The translations under genes were made by a program, and so were the position numbers. The notes under the pieces were generated by a model. It did no database searches. It worked only from the letters and a program-made list of their open reading frames with translations, and had not been told where the DNA came from. Shown here piece by piece: positions 46,721 to 54,922 of a stretch of 64,000 bases of DNA. How positions within the stretch are numbered: the stretch's first letter is position 1; each line of letters opens with the position of its first letter. The stretch comes from a virus, in IMG/VR virus record IMGVR_UViG_3300032293_001631, positions 31,477-95,476 of that record; one strand, given 5' to 3'.

Positions 46721-46951
46721 ATGGGTTATTATATTTGTAAAGTTAGCTTTTTTACTGGCGAGGTTTCTAAAAGTACAGGAAAAGCAAAAGCATCTAAATC
46801 AGAGATCTTAGTTGAAGCTGAGAGTGTTACTGATGCAGAAGCTACCCTTCATAAGCATTTGTCTGGAGACAATGCAACTGCTCATTTAGATTTTGAAGTT
46901 ACTGCGGTAGCTCAATCTAAAATCGAATCAGTAGTACAGATGAGGGGGTAA
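46721..46951 (+). CDS. DUF4494-like small protein
   Basis: The 76-residue protein starts MGYYICKVSFFTGEVSK, continues with SEILVEAESVTDAEATLHKHL and closes with FEVTAVAQSKIESVV. This is the beta-beta-helix-beta pattern of DUF4494 proteins, common in Bacteroidota and their phages (W/Y-F/Y-x-C-K-V start, V-x-A-x-S-x-T-D/E-A-E-A helix, I-x-x-A-x-x-S-E/I end). Function is unknown. It pairs with the Hc1-like gene and ends just before a strong terminator, so the two probably share a transcript. Confidence 0.5.
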   Translation: MGYYICKVSFFTGEVSKSTGKAKASKSEILVEAESVTDAEATLHKHLSGDNATAHLDFEVTAVAQSKIESVVQMRG

Positions 46952-46968
46952 TCAAAATTCTTTTATTT

Positions 46969-47005
46969 AATCCCGATAGATATATAATCTGTCGGGATTT
47001 TTTTT
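46969..47005 (+). terminator. Rho-independent terminator
   Basis: AATCCCGA (46969-46976) pairs perfectly with TCGGGATT (46992-46999). An inner AGAT/ATCT pairing extends the stem, the apical loop is ATATA, and a run of T to 47005 follows. It ends the Hc1-like/DUF4494-like transcript. Confidence 0.88.
46979..46986 (+). promoter_or_regulatory. GATATATA octamer inside terminator loop
   Basis: Exact GATATATA occupies the apical part of the terminator hairpin, 38 bases before the ATG at 47025. It may be a promoter nested in the terminator or simply the loop sequence. Confidence 0.3.
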
Positions 47006-47024
47006 GTCCCGTTATTTAACATAG

Positions 47025-47198
47025 ATGAAAAAAACGAGAGAACATTCCGCAGAAACTAGCTCTTATGAGCCACCTGTTTCTCCTGTGAAAATTCCAGATG
47101 GTGATACAGGATTCAATATGGTTAAAAACAACTATAGAAGATTTATATGGACTTGGAACGAATATATAAAGAAAAAACCAAAATTCCAAAAAACATAA
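47025..47198 (+). CDS. Small basic protein (57 residues)
   Basis: An ATG 47025 to TAA 47198 frame encodes MKKTREHSAETSSYEPPVSP, then VKIPDGDTGFNMVKNNYRRF and a basic aromatic tail (WTWNEYIKKKPKFQKT). It fills an otherwise gene-free interval after the terminator and ends 4 bases before the next start, consistent with a real gene. No family is recognised. Confidence 0.55.
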   Translation: MKKTREHSAETSSYEPPVSPVKIPDGDTGFNMVKNNYRRFIWTWNEYIKKKPKFQKT

Positions 47199-47202
47199 AT
47201 TT

Positions 47203-47544
47203 ATGCCAGCAGTATCTAAAACACAGCAGAGATTAATGGGACAAGCATATGGTGTACGTAAATGGATGGACACTAATGGAAAAGATGGAATAAATCCTGA
47301 TGATATAAAATCCACATACAGGGAAACTATAGTTGATATTGCTAAAAATATGAAGAAGAAATCCCTTAAGGATTTTGCAAGTACTAAGCATAAGAGATTA
47401 CCGGAAGAGATTGGTGAAAACATAAGTACAATAATACCACATCTTAGTCCAGAGTCAAATAAACCAAGAAAAAGTAAATCTAGAAAGATGCAGAATCTTG
47501 CAGACTATAGAGAATTCACTAACAAAAAAAATAATAAAAAATGA
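47203..47544 (+). CDS. DUF3008-like basic protein
   Basis: The 113-residue protein starts MPAVSKTQQRLMGQAYGVRK, matching the M-P-A/S-V/K-S-K-x-Q-Q-R-x-M-G motif of DUF3008-type proteins common in T4-like and marine phages. It has KSLKDFASTKHKRLPEEIG in the middle and a basic C-terminus. The family's function is unknown; small size and charge fit a DNA-associated or virion role. Its end overlaps the next ATG by 4 bases (ATGA). Confidence 0.6.
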   Translation: MPAVSKTQQRLMGQAYGVRKWMDTNGKDGINPDDIKSTYRETIVDIAKNMKKKSLKDFASTKHKRLPEEIGENISTIIPHLSPESNKPRKSKSRKMQNLADYREFTNKKNNKK

Positions 47545-48011
47545 GCGAAGATTGCGGATGTGGAGCAACCACAGATAACATTAGAAATTATGAAACCTAT
47601 TCTACATCTTCTAGATATGAACAGGATCCGTTAGTAGGAAAAAAGGTTTCTCTTATAGATGGTAGAAGCGGTAGGGTTGATGATTCAATCCGAAACAGCG
47701 TAGGCGAGGTTATAGGATATATTATCGAAGGTGAGAGAGGTATGTACAGAGTATTTAAAGATAAAATTGCAGCAGAAGTAGATGAAGGCGGTGGTGCGAT
47801 GGCTTCTTTAGCCGGAACCCCAGGAATGGGAAACGTAGTTCCTCCAGGACCGGGTAGAACTGGATCTGGAGATCAATTTCCAAGCTTAACTGTTGGAACC
47901 CCTGCAGCTAGAAAAAAAAAGAAGAAAGCATCTAAAGAAACTAAAAATCCAATAAGTACTTCTCTTATGGACTTTAGAAGCTTTATGAAATCTAGTAAAT
48001 CCAATCAGTAG
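47541..48011 (+). CDS. Unknown protein with Cys-rich N-terminus and Gly/Pro linker
   Basis: The 156-residue protein begins MSEDCGCGATTDN. An SH3/KOW-like core follows at about residues 32-78 (LVGKKVSLIDGRSGRVDD, then GYIIEGERGMYRVFKDK). Next comes a Gly/Pro-rich segment (SLAGTPGMGNVVPPGPGRTG) and a basic tail with a poly-lysine stretch. A similar A-x-x-x-T-P-G-M-G-x-x-x-P-P segment is recalled from marine T4-like phage proteins of unknown function. It is coupled to the preceding DUF3008-like gene. Confidence 0.55.
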   Translation: MSEDCGCGATTDNIRNYETYSTSSRYEQDPLVGKKVSLIDGRSGRVDDSIRNSVGEVIGYIIEGERGMYRVFKDKIAAEVDEGGGAMASLAGTPGMGNVVPPGPGRTGSGDQFPSLTVGTPAARKKKKKASKETKNPISTSLMDFRSFMKSSKSNQ

Positions 48012-48018
48012 TCTAATA

Positions 48019-48037
48019 CGTTTTTATTTACAAAACG
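48019..48037 (+). other. Hairpin after the 156-residue gene
   Basis: CGTTTT (48019-48024) pairs with AAAACG (48032-48037) around a 7-base loop. There is no T-run after it, so it is a weak terminator candidate at best. Confidence 0.35.
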
Positions 48038-48060
48038 CATAAAATTTAAAGAAATTATAC

Positions 48061-48086
48061 AAACTAAGATGTATATTTCTTAGTTT
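48061..48086 (+). promoter_or_regulatory. 9-bp hairpin abutting the GTG start of the glycosylase gene
   Basis: AAACTAAGA (48061-48069) pairs perfectly with TCTTAGTTT (48078-48086), loop TGTATATT. It ends 6 bases before the GTG at 48093, so in mRNA it would sit where the ribosome docks and could limit translation. Confidence 0.45.
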
Positions 48087-48092
48087 AGCTAT

Positions 48093-48479
48093 GTGAATAG
48101 AATTAAGATAATACAAGAAGATTACTCGGAGGACCCATGGAAAGTTATAGTTTGTTGTATATTATTAAACCAAACTAGCAACAAACAGGTAAGGCCCTTA
48201 ATAGAGAATTTTTTTAAAAAATGGCCAAATTCTAAATCTGTAATGGTTGAGGAGGATTCGGCCATTTCTGATTTTATAAAAACAACTGGATTCCAAAACG
48301 TAAAGGCAAAAAGGATAAAGCAATTTTCTTCTGCCTGGGAATCCGGTATAAGAGATCCCTTTAAATTCCCAGGTATTGGCGATTATGGTAGGGAAGCTTG
48401 GAGAATATTTGTTACTGAGGATTTATCATTTATACCAAAGGATAAGAAGCTAAAAATGTATTTAGAAGGGGTTCGATAA
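48093..48479 (+). CDS. MBD4-like HhH mismatch DNA glycosylase
   Basis: The 128-residue protein starts at GTG 48093. It closely follows the MBD4 glycosylase domain: EDPWKVIVCCILLNQTSNKQ (MBD4 D-P-W-K-L-L-I-A-T-I-F-L-N-R-T-S), a GFQNVKAKRIKQFSSAW helix, the helix-hairpin-helix turn FPGIGDYGREAWRIF, and IPKDKKLKMYL. The last aligns with MBD4 H-P-E-D-H-K-L-N-K-Y, placing the catalytic Asp at D117. No FeS cysteines are present, also as in MBD4. MBD4 removes T or U opposite G. A phage role could be repair of deaminated cytosine or removal of a modified base. The gene is tightly followed by a tagged gene. Confidence 0.78.
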   Translation: MNRIKIIQEDYSEDPWKVIVCCILLNQTSNKQVRPLIENFFKKWPNSKSVMVEEDSAISDFIKTTGFQNVKAKRIKQFSSAWESGIRDPFKFPGIGDYGREAWRIFVTEDLSFIPKDKKLKMYLEGVR

Positions 48480-48489
48480 TATATACTAT

Positions 48490-49077
48490 ATGAATCACTT
48501 GTTAACGTATAAACAGCTATTTGAGAAAATGCAGATGGTAACTGCAAACTGGTCAATAATAAGCAACGAGGGATCTTTTGACAAGAAAGAGGAGAGTGGA
48601 TATCTGGTATTTAGTAAGGATGGAACATTTTCTATAATCTATAACAAAAAAGATCCTAAAGAGGAAGCTAGAATAGAGTTCTATTCATCCAAGGAAAAAT
48701 CAACTGATAAAAAATCTGTTTGTGAATGTAAGGTAACTACACCTTCAGGAGAGGATCGTGTAAAGAAAGGATTCCCTGATGTTACTACAAGTAATGTTTG
48801 GGAGATAGTATCAATATTTTTCGATTTCTGTGATTTAGAGAAAGCCCAGAAAAACGAGGTGGATAAGTTTTTAATGGGATTTTCTAAATCAATACAGGAG
48901 GTTAACAAAAGTGAAGATAAAGACCAGCTGCCAGCATCTTTTAAGGTTTTCCATAAGTATATAAAGGATTGGACTAAAAACACTCCTAAAGCGCCTTCTG
49001 TGTCTCATGACAGCTATAATTTTGAGTCTATAATAAAGAAGTTTGTAGAATATCTTAAAACAGATAAATCTGCTTAG
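48490..49077 (+). CDS. Unknown protein with capsid-targeting-like N-terminus
   Basis: The 195-residue protein begins MNHLLTYKQLFEKMQ, with L-F-E at residues 10-12 as a predicted cleavage site. The body has a beta-rich first half (SGYLVFSKDGTFSIIYNKKD, EARIEFYSSKE) and a helical second half with a WEIVSIFFDFCDLEKAQ segment. No family is recognised. It converges with the reverse-strand gene at 49074, sharing 4 bases. Confidence 0.55.
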   Translation: MNHLLTYKQLFEKMQMVTANWSIISNEGSFDKKEESGYLVFSKDGTFSIIYNKKDPKEEARIEFYSSKEKSTDKKSVCECKVTTPSGEDRVKKGFPDVTTSNVWEIVSIFFDFCDLEKAQKNEVDKFLMGFSKSIQEVNKSEDKDQLPASFKVFHKYIKDWTKNTPKAPSVSHDSYNFESIIKKFVEYLKTDKSA

Positions 49078-49379
49078 TTTTCTTCCTTCCTTTTTAGCTG
49101 TTTCATATAATCATCCCATACCATCCCGCCTTCCTTTATAGAAGGACTTGGGTATTTGTGAAGCTCCGCTCTTTTGGACATTATATACGATGCTATGATT
49201 GCATCTTTTAATGTGATCTCTTTTTTATCAAGCATTTCCTGAACCTTTCTCACAGAGTTAATTGCTTCTATCTTGTTTGCGAACCTTAACCCCCGAGCAT
49301 ATTTTTTTTCTTTGCTAAAAGGATTTACAGCATTCAGGTAAATCTGTTCGAATAATTTGAAGGTTAGAATTTTTTTCAC
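49074..49379 (-). CDS. Reverse-strand small protein with capsid-targeting-like N-terminus
   Basis: The 101-residue protein starts at GTG (49379-49377 on the minus strand) as MKKILTFKLFEQIYLN, a clear tag (L-F-E). The body is basic and helical (KYARGLRFANKIEAINSVRKV, LKDAIIASYIMSKRAEL). It is one of only two leftward genes, yet it carries the same tag as its rightward neighbours. It shares 4 bases with the convergent gene and faces the DNA polymerase gene across a 52-base spacer. Confidence 0.6.
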   Translation of the reverse strand: MKKILTFKLFEQIYLNAVNPFSKEKKYARGLRFANKIEAINSVRKVQEMLDKKEITLKDAIIASYIMSKRAELHKYPSPSIKEGGMVWDDYMKQLKRKEEN

Positions 49380-49383
49380 CTAA

Positions 49384-49391
49384 TATATATT
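49384..49391 (-). promoter_or_regulatory. AATATATA box, minus strand
   Basis: Reading leftward, AATATATA lies 4 bases before the GTG start at 49379. It is a one-base variant of GATATATA with the same short spacing as at 29372 and 63012. Confidence 0.3.
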
Positions 49392-49431
49392 CCTTTTTGA
49401 AACCTCTTTGCCTTAGGGTCATAAAATAAGT

Positions 49432-50838
49432 ATGATCATTAATATAGAGAACACGGGAAAGGGACTTACAGTATCTCATTACACAGAAGAGGGTGACGTT
49501 AACATGCTAGAAATACCTGTTCCTAAGCATCTAAATTTTGTTTGGCAGAAGACATCTGAAAACGACAGAAATAAGGATAGCGAATGGAGATCGTGGGACA
49601 ATTTCCCAGTTAAAAAAGTATCTTCCAGTAGATTCGACAAATATAGAACTGTGGAGATATTAGAAGCTATTGATCCGCAAATAACAAAACCTCTTTGGGA
49701 TTATCAGACACCAAAAAAATACTTTGTAGATATTGAGGTTGAAATAACTGACAACAGGGCAGATTCATTAGACACAGAGAATTCAAAAAACCGGGTTCTT
49801 TCTATAGGGATGGCTTCATCACAAGGAAAAATATTGGTTATTGGCCTAGAAGATATGCCACAGGATAAGATACTAAAGATAGAAAAAAGAATCAAGGAAC
49901 ACTTTAAAGATCTACCAGGGGAATGGACTTTTAATTACAGAAAGTTCGAAACTGAGTTTGATATGCTTTACACATTCCTTTCTAAGCTGGTACCAAAGAT
50001 GCCTTTGATAACTGGATGGAACTGGTTTGGATATGACTGGCCATATCTAATGAACAGAGCAAAAAGACTTGGAATAGACCCAAGAATAGCTTCACCTAGT
50101 GGAATCCTTACAGGGGTAAACCAGATTCCTCTACATGTACTTATGGTGGATTACCTGGACATCTATAAAAAGTGGGATAGAGTTATCAAGATACGTGAGT
50201 CCAATTCATTAGATTATGTTGCTAATCAGGCAATAGGAATAAAGAAAATTTCCTACAACGGAACACTAAAAGATTTATATGAATCCGACTTTGAGACATT
50301 TATTTTCTATAATGCAGTTGACTGTGCATTAGTCCATTACATAGATAAAAGACTGGACACTATATCTACTTTTTTTAAAATCGCCGAAGTTAGTAGAGTA
50401 GAGATAGACAGAGCCCTTTCACCAGTTTGGACAACAGAGGTTCTGATGCTCAGAAAATTCATGGAAAGAAAAAGAGTAATAGTAAATGAGAGAAAAGGCG
50501 AATCCCATGTTAAGTTCGAAGGAGCTTATGTAAAGAAACCTGAAAAGGGTTTATATGAGTGGATCGCTTGTTTTGACTTTGCTTCACTGTATCCTAATAC
50601 AATGATGCAGTGGGGAATATCACCGGAAGTTTATATTGGTAAAAATCTTAAAGAGATACCAGAGGGAGCTATTAAAACTTCATCAGGAGCAGTATTCTAT
50701 AGCAAAGAAGGTAAGGAACCAATACTTAGAGAAATATTACAAGGCCTTTATGCACAAAGAAAAGCTACGAAGAAAAAATATTTTGAATGTGAAAAAGAAA
50801 TAGAGAAAATTAAAAAAGCAATAAAAGCAAAATCATAA
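49432..50838 (+). CDS. 43: Family-B DNA polymerase, N-terminal half (exonuclease to motif A), split gp43
   Basis: The 468-residue protein aligns by motif with the first half of T4 gp43 (898 residues). Exo I is FVDIEVE (D100, E102), Exo II GWNWFGYDWPYL, Exo III YNAVDCALVHYID, and polymerase motif A DFASLYPN begins at D382. It stops after a lysine-rich fingers helix (LREILQGLYAQRKATKKKYF, then EKIKKAIKAKS), before motif B (K-x-x-x-N-S-x-Y-G) and motif C (D-T-D). The next gene is a dUTPase and no C-terminal half occurs in the window. Polymerase activity therefore needs a second polypeptide encoded elsewhere. No intein motif is visible at the end. Split gp43 genes are known in some T4-like phages. 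Confidence 0.88.
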   Translation: MIINIENTGKGLTVSHYTEEGDVNMLEIPVPKHLNFVWQKTSENDRNKDSEWRSWDNFPVKKVSSSRFDKYRTVEILEAIDPQITKPLWDYQTPKKYFVDIEVEITDNRADSLDTENSKNRVLSIGMASSQGKILVIGLEDMPQDKILKIEKRIKEHFKDLPGEWTFNYRKFETEFDMLYTFLSKLVPKMPLITGWNWFGYDWPYLMNRAKRLGIDPRIASPSGILTGVNQIPLHVLMVDYLDIYKKWDRVIKIRESNSLDYVANQAIGIKKISYNGTLKDLYESDFETFIFYNAVDCALVHYIDKRLDTISTFFKIAEVSRVEIDRALSPVWTTEVLMLRKFMERKRVIVNERKGESHVKFEGAYVKKPEKGLYEWIACFDFASLYPNTMMQWGISPEVYIGKNLKEIPEGAIKTSSGAVFYSKEGKEPILREILQGLYAQRKATKKKYFECEKEIEKIKKAIKAKS

Positions 50839-50841
50839 ATT

Positions 50842-51306
50842 ATGGCAAATACAGACAACAAATGCGCGGATCTTCCGGTAGAAGATTTCCACACAGGGGT
50901 AAACGATACTCTTGGATTAATTTACAACAAACAAGCAGAATTACAGAAAAGATACGGCTTCGATTTTAAAGATTGGACTTTGAAACAAATAGCTGATTTC
51001 TGGATGGTTAACAAACATGCACTAAGTGATGAATTAAACGAGATGTTTGATGCACTTGGGGGAGTTAATGATGGTATTGGTTCTGCGGGATGGAAATACT
51101 GGAAAGGTGATAACAAGAAAGCTGCTGAGATGAAAATATCAGATCTTAGTGAAAATGACAGATTAGAGCTATTTTATGAATGGATTGATGGATTACATTT
51201 CTTCATGAATTTTGGTATTTCTATGGGAATGACCAGTAAAGATATTGTTAATCTTTATATGGCAAAAAATTCCGAAAATCATGACAGACAAGAGAGAGGA
51301 TATTAA
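50842..51306 (+). CDS. Dimeric all-alpha dUTPase
   Basis: The 154-residue helical protein ends with ELFYEWIDGLHFFMNFGISM, then YMAKNSENHDRQERGY. This matches the dUTPase_2/MazG-superfamily signature (E-x-x-D-x-x-H-F, then Y-x-x-K-N-x-x-N-x-x-R-Q-x-x-G-Y). The metal-binding E-x-x-x-E and E-x-x-D helices are present. It converts dUTP to dUMP, limiting uracil in phage DNA and feeding dTMP synthesis. It is 3 bases after the polymerase fragment and just upstream of the reductase genes. Confidence 0.85.
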   Translation: MANTDNKCADLPVEDFHTGVNDTLGLIYNKQAELQKRYGFDFKDWTLKQIADFWMVNKHALSDELNEMFDALGGVNDGIGSAGWKYWKGDNKKAAEMKISDLSENDRLELFYEWIDGLHFFMNFGISMGMTSKDIVNLYMAKNSENHDRQERGY

Positions 51307-51308
51307 TA

Positions 51309-51316
51309 TATAAATA
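51309..51316 (+). promoter_or_regulatory. TATAAATA late-promoter-like box before nrdB
   Basis: TATAAATA is identical to the T4 late-promoter -10 box and overlaps an AATATATA. It lies 42 bases before the ATG at 51359. Confidence 0.4.
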
Positions 51317-51358
51317 ACCCCCGTAGATAAGAAACAATATAAATAATATAAAAATAAA

Positions 51359-52339
51359 ATGGAAAAGTTACTTACCCCAAATCCGAAAAGATTCTCATTA
51401 TTCCCTGTCCAACAACACGATATGTGGACCATGTACAAAACTGCTGAGGCTTCTTTTTGGACTGCGGAGGAAATAGATTTAGCTCAAGACATCACTCATT
51501 GGAGAGATAAACTAAATGATAATGAAAGATACTTCATTAAACACGTAATTGCTTTCTTTAACAATTCGGACGGAATAGTTAACGAGAATCTTGCTGCTAA
51601 CTTTTTCAATCAGGTACAATATCCTGAAGCAAGATGTTTTTATGGGTTTCAATTAGCTATAGAAAATATACACGGGGAAACATATTCTTTATTAATTGAC
51701 ACTTATATAAATGACGAGGAAGAGAAAGAGCATTTGTTTAATGCTATAGATACTGTTCCATCTGTTAAAAGAAAAGCGGACTGGGCTATGAAATGGATTG
51801 AGAAAGGCTCTTTCACAGAAACACTTATAGCTTTTGCCGCAGTGGAGGGTATTTTCTTTTCTGGGTCATTCTGTTCTATCTTCTGGTTAAAGAAAAGAGG
51901 ATTGATGCCTGGTCTTTGCTTTGCTAATGAATTAATATCAAGAGACGAAGGATTACATTGCGATTTTGCTTGTTTACTTTACACTAAACACATCGAAAAT
52001 AAACTTCCAGAAGAAACAGTGAGACAGATAATTACGGAAGCTGTAGAGATAGAAAAGGAGTTCGTAACATCATCTTTACCTGTTAGACTCATTGGAATGA
52101 ATTCTGATCTTATGTGCGAATACATTGAATTCGTAGCAGATAGACTTCTAGTTTCTTTAGGATGCTCTAAAATATTTAATACTAAGTGTCCTTTTGATTT
52201 TATGGTAAACATTGCACTAGAGAACAAGGGAAATTTCTTCGAAGGAAGAGTGGGATCTTATCAAAAATCGGGTGTTATGGACAGCACAAAAGAAAATGGA
52301 AATAGTGGTAAAACTTTTTCGTTAGATGCTGATTTTTAG
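51359..52339 (+). CDS. nrdB: Ribonucleotide reductase class Ia small subunit
   Basis: The 326-residue protein has the ferritin-like NrdB pattern: a metal-ligand Asp/Glu set within [11 protein letters not shown], the [13 protein letters not shown] helix (E-x-x-H) and the [14 protein letters not shown] helix (E/D-x-x-H). The C-terminus (KTFSLDADF) is the peptide that docks into NrdA. It carries the diferric-tyrosyl radical that initiates reduction by NrdA. Order nrdB-nrdA is the reverse of the usual bacterial arrangement. Confidence 0.95.
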   Translation: MEKLLTPNPKRFSLFPVQQHDMWTMYKTAEASFWTAEEIDLAQDITHWRDKLNDNERYFIKHVIAFFNNSDGIVNENLAANFFNQVQYPEARCFYGFQLAIENIHGETYSLLIDTYINDEEEKEHLFNAIDTVPSVKRKADWAMKWIEKGSFTETLIAFAAVEGIFFSGSFCSIFWLKKRGLMPGLCFANELISRDEGLHCDFACLLYTKHIENKLPEETVRQIITEAVEIEKEFVTSSLPVRLIGMNSDLMCEYIEFVADRLLVSLGCSKIFNTKCPFDFMVNIALENKGNFFEGRVGSYQKSGVMDSTKENGNSGKTFSLDADF

Positions 52340-52372
52340 CCCCCTGTTAGAATATTCTCTTCGATATATAAA

Positions 52373-52380
52373 ATCAAATA
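52373..52380 (+). promoter_or_regulatory. GATATATA box in the nrdB-nrdA spacer
   Basis: Exact GATATATA, 13 bases before a 28-codon frame (52394) and upstream of the strong hairpin in the 208-base spacer. It could drive nrdA or a small RNA. Confidence 0.4.
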
Positions 52381-52393
52381 AGTTCACTAGTTT

Positions 52394-52480
52394 ATGAGAG
52401 ATATCAATAACCTTAGAAATGGAATTTTTATACACCTAACACATAAGTTCATTTCTGATATCTCCAAACTAATCGATTAA
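52394..52480 (+). CDS. Possible 28-residue leader peptide
   Basis: ATG 52394 to TAA 52480 encodes MRDINNLRNGIFIHLTHKFI then SDISKLID. It overlaps the hairpin at 52398-52464, so translation and RNA folding would compete, as in attenuators. It may equally be chance within a non-coding RNA. Confidence 0.25.
   Translation: MRDINNLRNGIFIHLTHKFISDISKLID
52398..52464 (+). promoter_or_regulatory. Long hairpin in the nrdB-nrdA spacer (candidate RNA element)
   Basis: The 3' arm CATTTCTGATATCTC (52450-52464) pairs with AGAAATG (52415-52421) and GAGATATC (52398-52405), giving 15 base pairs interrupted only by a 9-base bulge on the 5' side (52406-52414). The 28-base loop and one-sided bulge look like a structured RNA rather than a simple terminator. 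A palindrome TAATCGATTA (52470-52479) and a T-run follow. The rest of the 208-base spacer is A-rich leader. Confidence 0.55.
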
Positions 52481-52547
52481 TTTTTTTTAAAACAAAGAAA
52501 CTGTTGGATAAAAAGTCCCTAAAAGAAAAAGTAAAATAAAAAATAAA

Positions 52548-54914
52548 ATGGAAGTAATAAAAAGAGATGGCTCGAGAGAAAGAGTTAAGCTAGACAAGAT
52601 CTTAAATAGAGTTAAGAAGCAGTGTTATGGTTTAAATATGGATTATATTGAACCAATGGAGATCGCTAAAAAGGTTATTCATGGTTTATATGATGGGATT
52701 TCATCAGTAGAGCTTGACGTTTTAGCAGCAGAGACAGCAGCTGCTTTAACTCCGACACATCCCGATTATTCAATATTAGCAGCTAGGATTAGCGTTACTT
52801 CCCTACACAAAAGAACTCCAAAAAGCTTCTCTGCTGTAATTGAGCAATTGTACAATTATGTAGATCCTAAGACCGGGCTAAAAGCACCAATGATTGCTGA
52901 TGATATTTATAAAATCATATCTGAAAACTCTAAGGATATAGATTCACAGATCATCACTGATAGAGATTTGGATTATGATTATTTTGGGTATAAAACTTTA
53001 GAAAAATCATATCTTTTAAAAATCGACGGGCAACCAGCAGAAAGGCCACAGCAAATGTTAATGAGAGTTGCTATTGGTATTCACAAGGAAGATCTAGCTT
53101 CTGCTTATAGAACTTACGATTTAATGAGCCAGGGATTCTTCACACACGCTACCCCTACATTATTTAACTCCGGAACTAGAAGACCACAGCTTTCTTCGTG
53201 TTTCTTAGTATCAATGGACGACGATTCAATCCAGGGCATCTATAAAACATTATCTGATGTAGCACAAATATCTAAAAATGCTGGAGGTATTGGATTACAC
53301 ATTCATAACATAAGAGGAACAGGAGCGTATATCAAAGGAACCAACGGAGCATCTAATGGTATTATACCGATGTTAAAAGTATTCAACGAAACTGCTAGAT
53401 ATGTTGATCAAGGGGGTGGTAGAAGAAAAGGATCTTTTGCTATTTACCTAGAGCCTTGGCACTGTGACGTTGAGGACTTCTTAAATCTTAGAAAGAATCA
53501 CGGTAAAGAGGAAATGAGAGCGAGAGATCTTTTCTTGGCTTTGTGGACTCCTGATCTGTTTATGGAAAGAGTTAAGGCTGATGGGGAATGGACTTTATTT
53601 TCACCTGATGAAGCTCCTGGACTTGATGATGTATATGGAGATGAATTTGTTAAACTCTATACAAAATATGAATCTGAAGGAAGAGGAAGAAAAACAATTA
53701 AAGCTCAAGAACTTTGGTACAAAATCATCGAAGCACAGATTGAAACAGGAACTCCTTACATGCTTTATAAGGATGCAGCTAATATAAAATCTAATCAGAA
53801 GAATTTAGGAACTATTAAATCTTCCAATCTTTGTACGGAGATTATGGAGTATTCAGATTCAAAAGAAACAGCAGTTTGTAATTTAGCTTCTATTGCATTA
53901 CCTAAATTCATTATTCCTGGTAAGAAACCTAAATACGATCTCAATGCTCTTAAGGATATAGCTTACACAGCAACAATTAACCTTAATAGAGTAATTGATG
54001 TTAACTATTATCCTACTAAAGAAACTAAGACTTCTAATATGAAGCACAGACCAATTGGTATCGGTGTTCAAGGCTTGGCAGATACGTTTGCCATCTTAAA
54101 AATACCTTTTGAGTCTGATGAAGCTAAGAATTTAGACAGGGATATTTTCGAAGCAATTTATTACGGAGCTATGTGTGCTTCTGTTGATCTTGCAGAAAAA
54201 GAGGGAGCATACCAAACATTCAAAGGATCTCCACTATCCAAAGGATTATTTCAGTTTGATCTATGGAATGAATCACCTAGTCCAAGATGGAATTGGGAAG
54301 AATTAAGAGAAAGAGTTAAAACACACGGAGCTAGAAACTCTTTATTACTTGCTCCTATGCCCACTGCTTCAACAAGTCAGATTTTAGGAAACAACGAATG
54401 TTTTGAACCTTTCACTTCTAACATTTATATCAGAAAAACATTATCTGGTGAATTCCCTGTTGTTAATAAACATTTAGTTAAGGATCTAGTTAAAATAGGA
54501 TTATGGAGTGAAAGTCTTAGAGATAAGATTATAATCAACAATGGATCTGTACAAGATATCCCAGAAATACCAGAAGATCTTAAATCTATCTACAAAACTG
54601 CTTGGGAGATGAGTCAGAAGATTATTATTGATCATGCTGCAACTAGAGCTCCTTTTATATGTCAAAGTCAAAGTATGAATTTATTTGTACAAGATGCTAA
54701 CTTTGCTAAACTTTCATCCGCTCATTTTTATGGATGGGACAAAGGATTAAAAACCGGAAGCTACTATATCAGAACTAAAGCTGCAACAACAGCAATCAAA
54801 GGACTGGGGATAGATACATCTAGAGCAGAGCCTATTAAATCCGAATCGGAAAACTACAGCGACTTAGTTTGTAGTATAGATAACCCAGAGGATTGCGAGG
54901 CTTGCGGATCATAA
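52548..54914 (+). CDS. nrdA: Ribonucleotide reductase class Ia large subunit
   Basis: The 788-residue protein has an N-terminal ATP-cone-like segment ([16 protein letters not shown]), then the 10-stranded barrel. Active-site residues are C218 (SSCFLVS), N427/C429/E431 (SNLCTEI) and C444 (VCNLAS). The C-terminal thioredoxin-type pair C783/C786 is in CEACGS. It reduces NDPs to dNDPs. With NrdB, dUTPase and adenylate kinase it forms a nucleotide-supply block. The last bases overlap an upstream in-frame TTG of adk, but the adk ATG lies 9 bases after this stop. Confidence 0.95.
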   Translation: MEVIKRDGSRERVKLDKILNRVKKQCYGLNMDYIEPMEIAKKVIHGLYDGISSVELDVLAAETAAALTPTHPDYSILAARISVTSLHKRTPKSFSAVIEQLYNYVDPKTGLKAPMIADDIYKIISENSKDIDSQIITDRDLDYDYFGYKTLEKSYLLKIDGQPAERPQQMLMRVAIGIHKEDLASAYRTYDLMSQGFFTHATPTLFNSGTRRPQLSSCFLVSMDDDSIQGIYKTLSDVAQISKNAGGIGLHIHNIRGTGAYIKGTNGASNGIIPMLKVFNETARYVDQGGGRRKGSFAIYLEPWHCDVEDFLNLRKNHGKEEMRARDLFLALWTPDLFMERVKADGEWTLFSPDEAPGLDDVYGDEFVKLYTKYESEGRGRKTIKAQELWYKIIEAQIETGTPYMLYKDAANIKSNQKNLGTIKSSNLCTEIMEYSDSKETAVCNLASIALPKFIIPGKKPKYDLNALKDIAYTATINLNRVIDVNYYPTKETKTSNMKHRPIGIGVQGLADTFAILKIPFESDEAKNLDRDIFEAIYYGAMCASVDLAEKEGAYQTFKGSPLSKGLFQFDLWNESPSPRWNWEELRERVKTHGARNSLLLAPMPTASTSQILGNNECFEPFTSNIYIRKTLSGEFPVVNKHLVKDLVKIGLWSESLRDKIIINNGSVQDIPEIPEDLKSIYKTAWEMSQKIIIDHAATRAPFICQSQSMNLFVQDANFAKLSSAHFYGWDKGLKTGSYYIRTKAATTAIKGLGIDTSRAEPIKSESENYSDLVCSIDNPEDCEACGS

Positions 54915-54922
54915 ATAGTAAT

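Noticed and set aside
50740-50860. Split intein at the end of the polymerase fragment
   Set aside because: The C-terminus is a lysine-rich helix with no Cys/Ser splice junction or intein block motifs.
54893-54922. Upstream TTG start for adenylate kinase
   Set aside because: It lies inside the nrdA coding end; the ATG at 54923 has a normal spacing and begins the tag-like extension.
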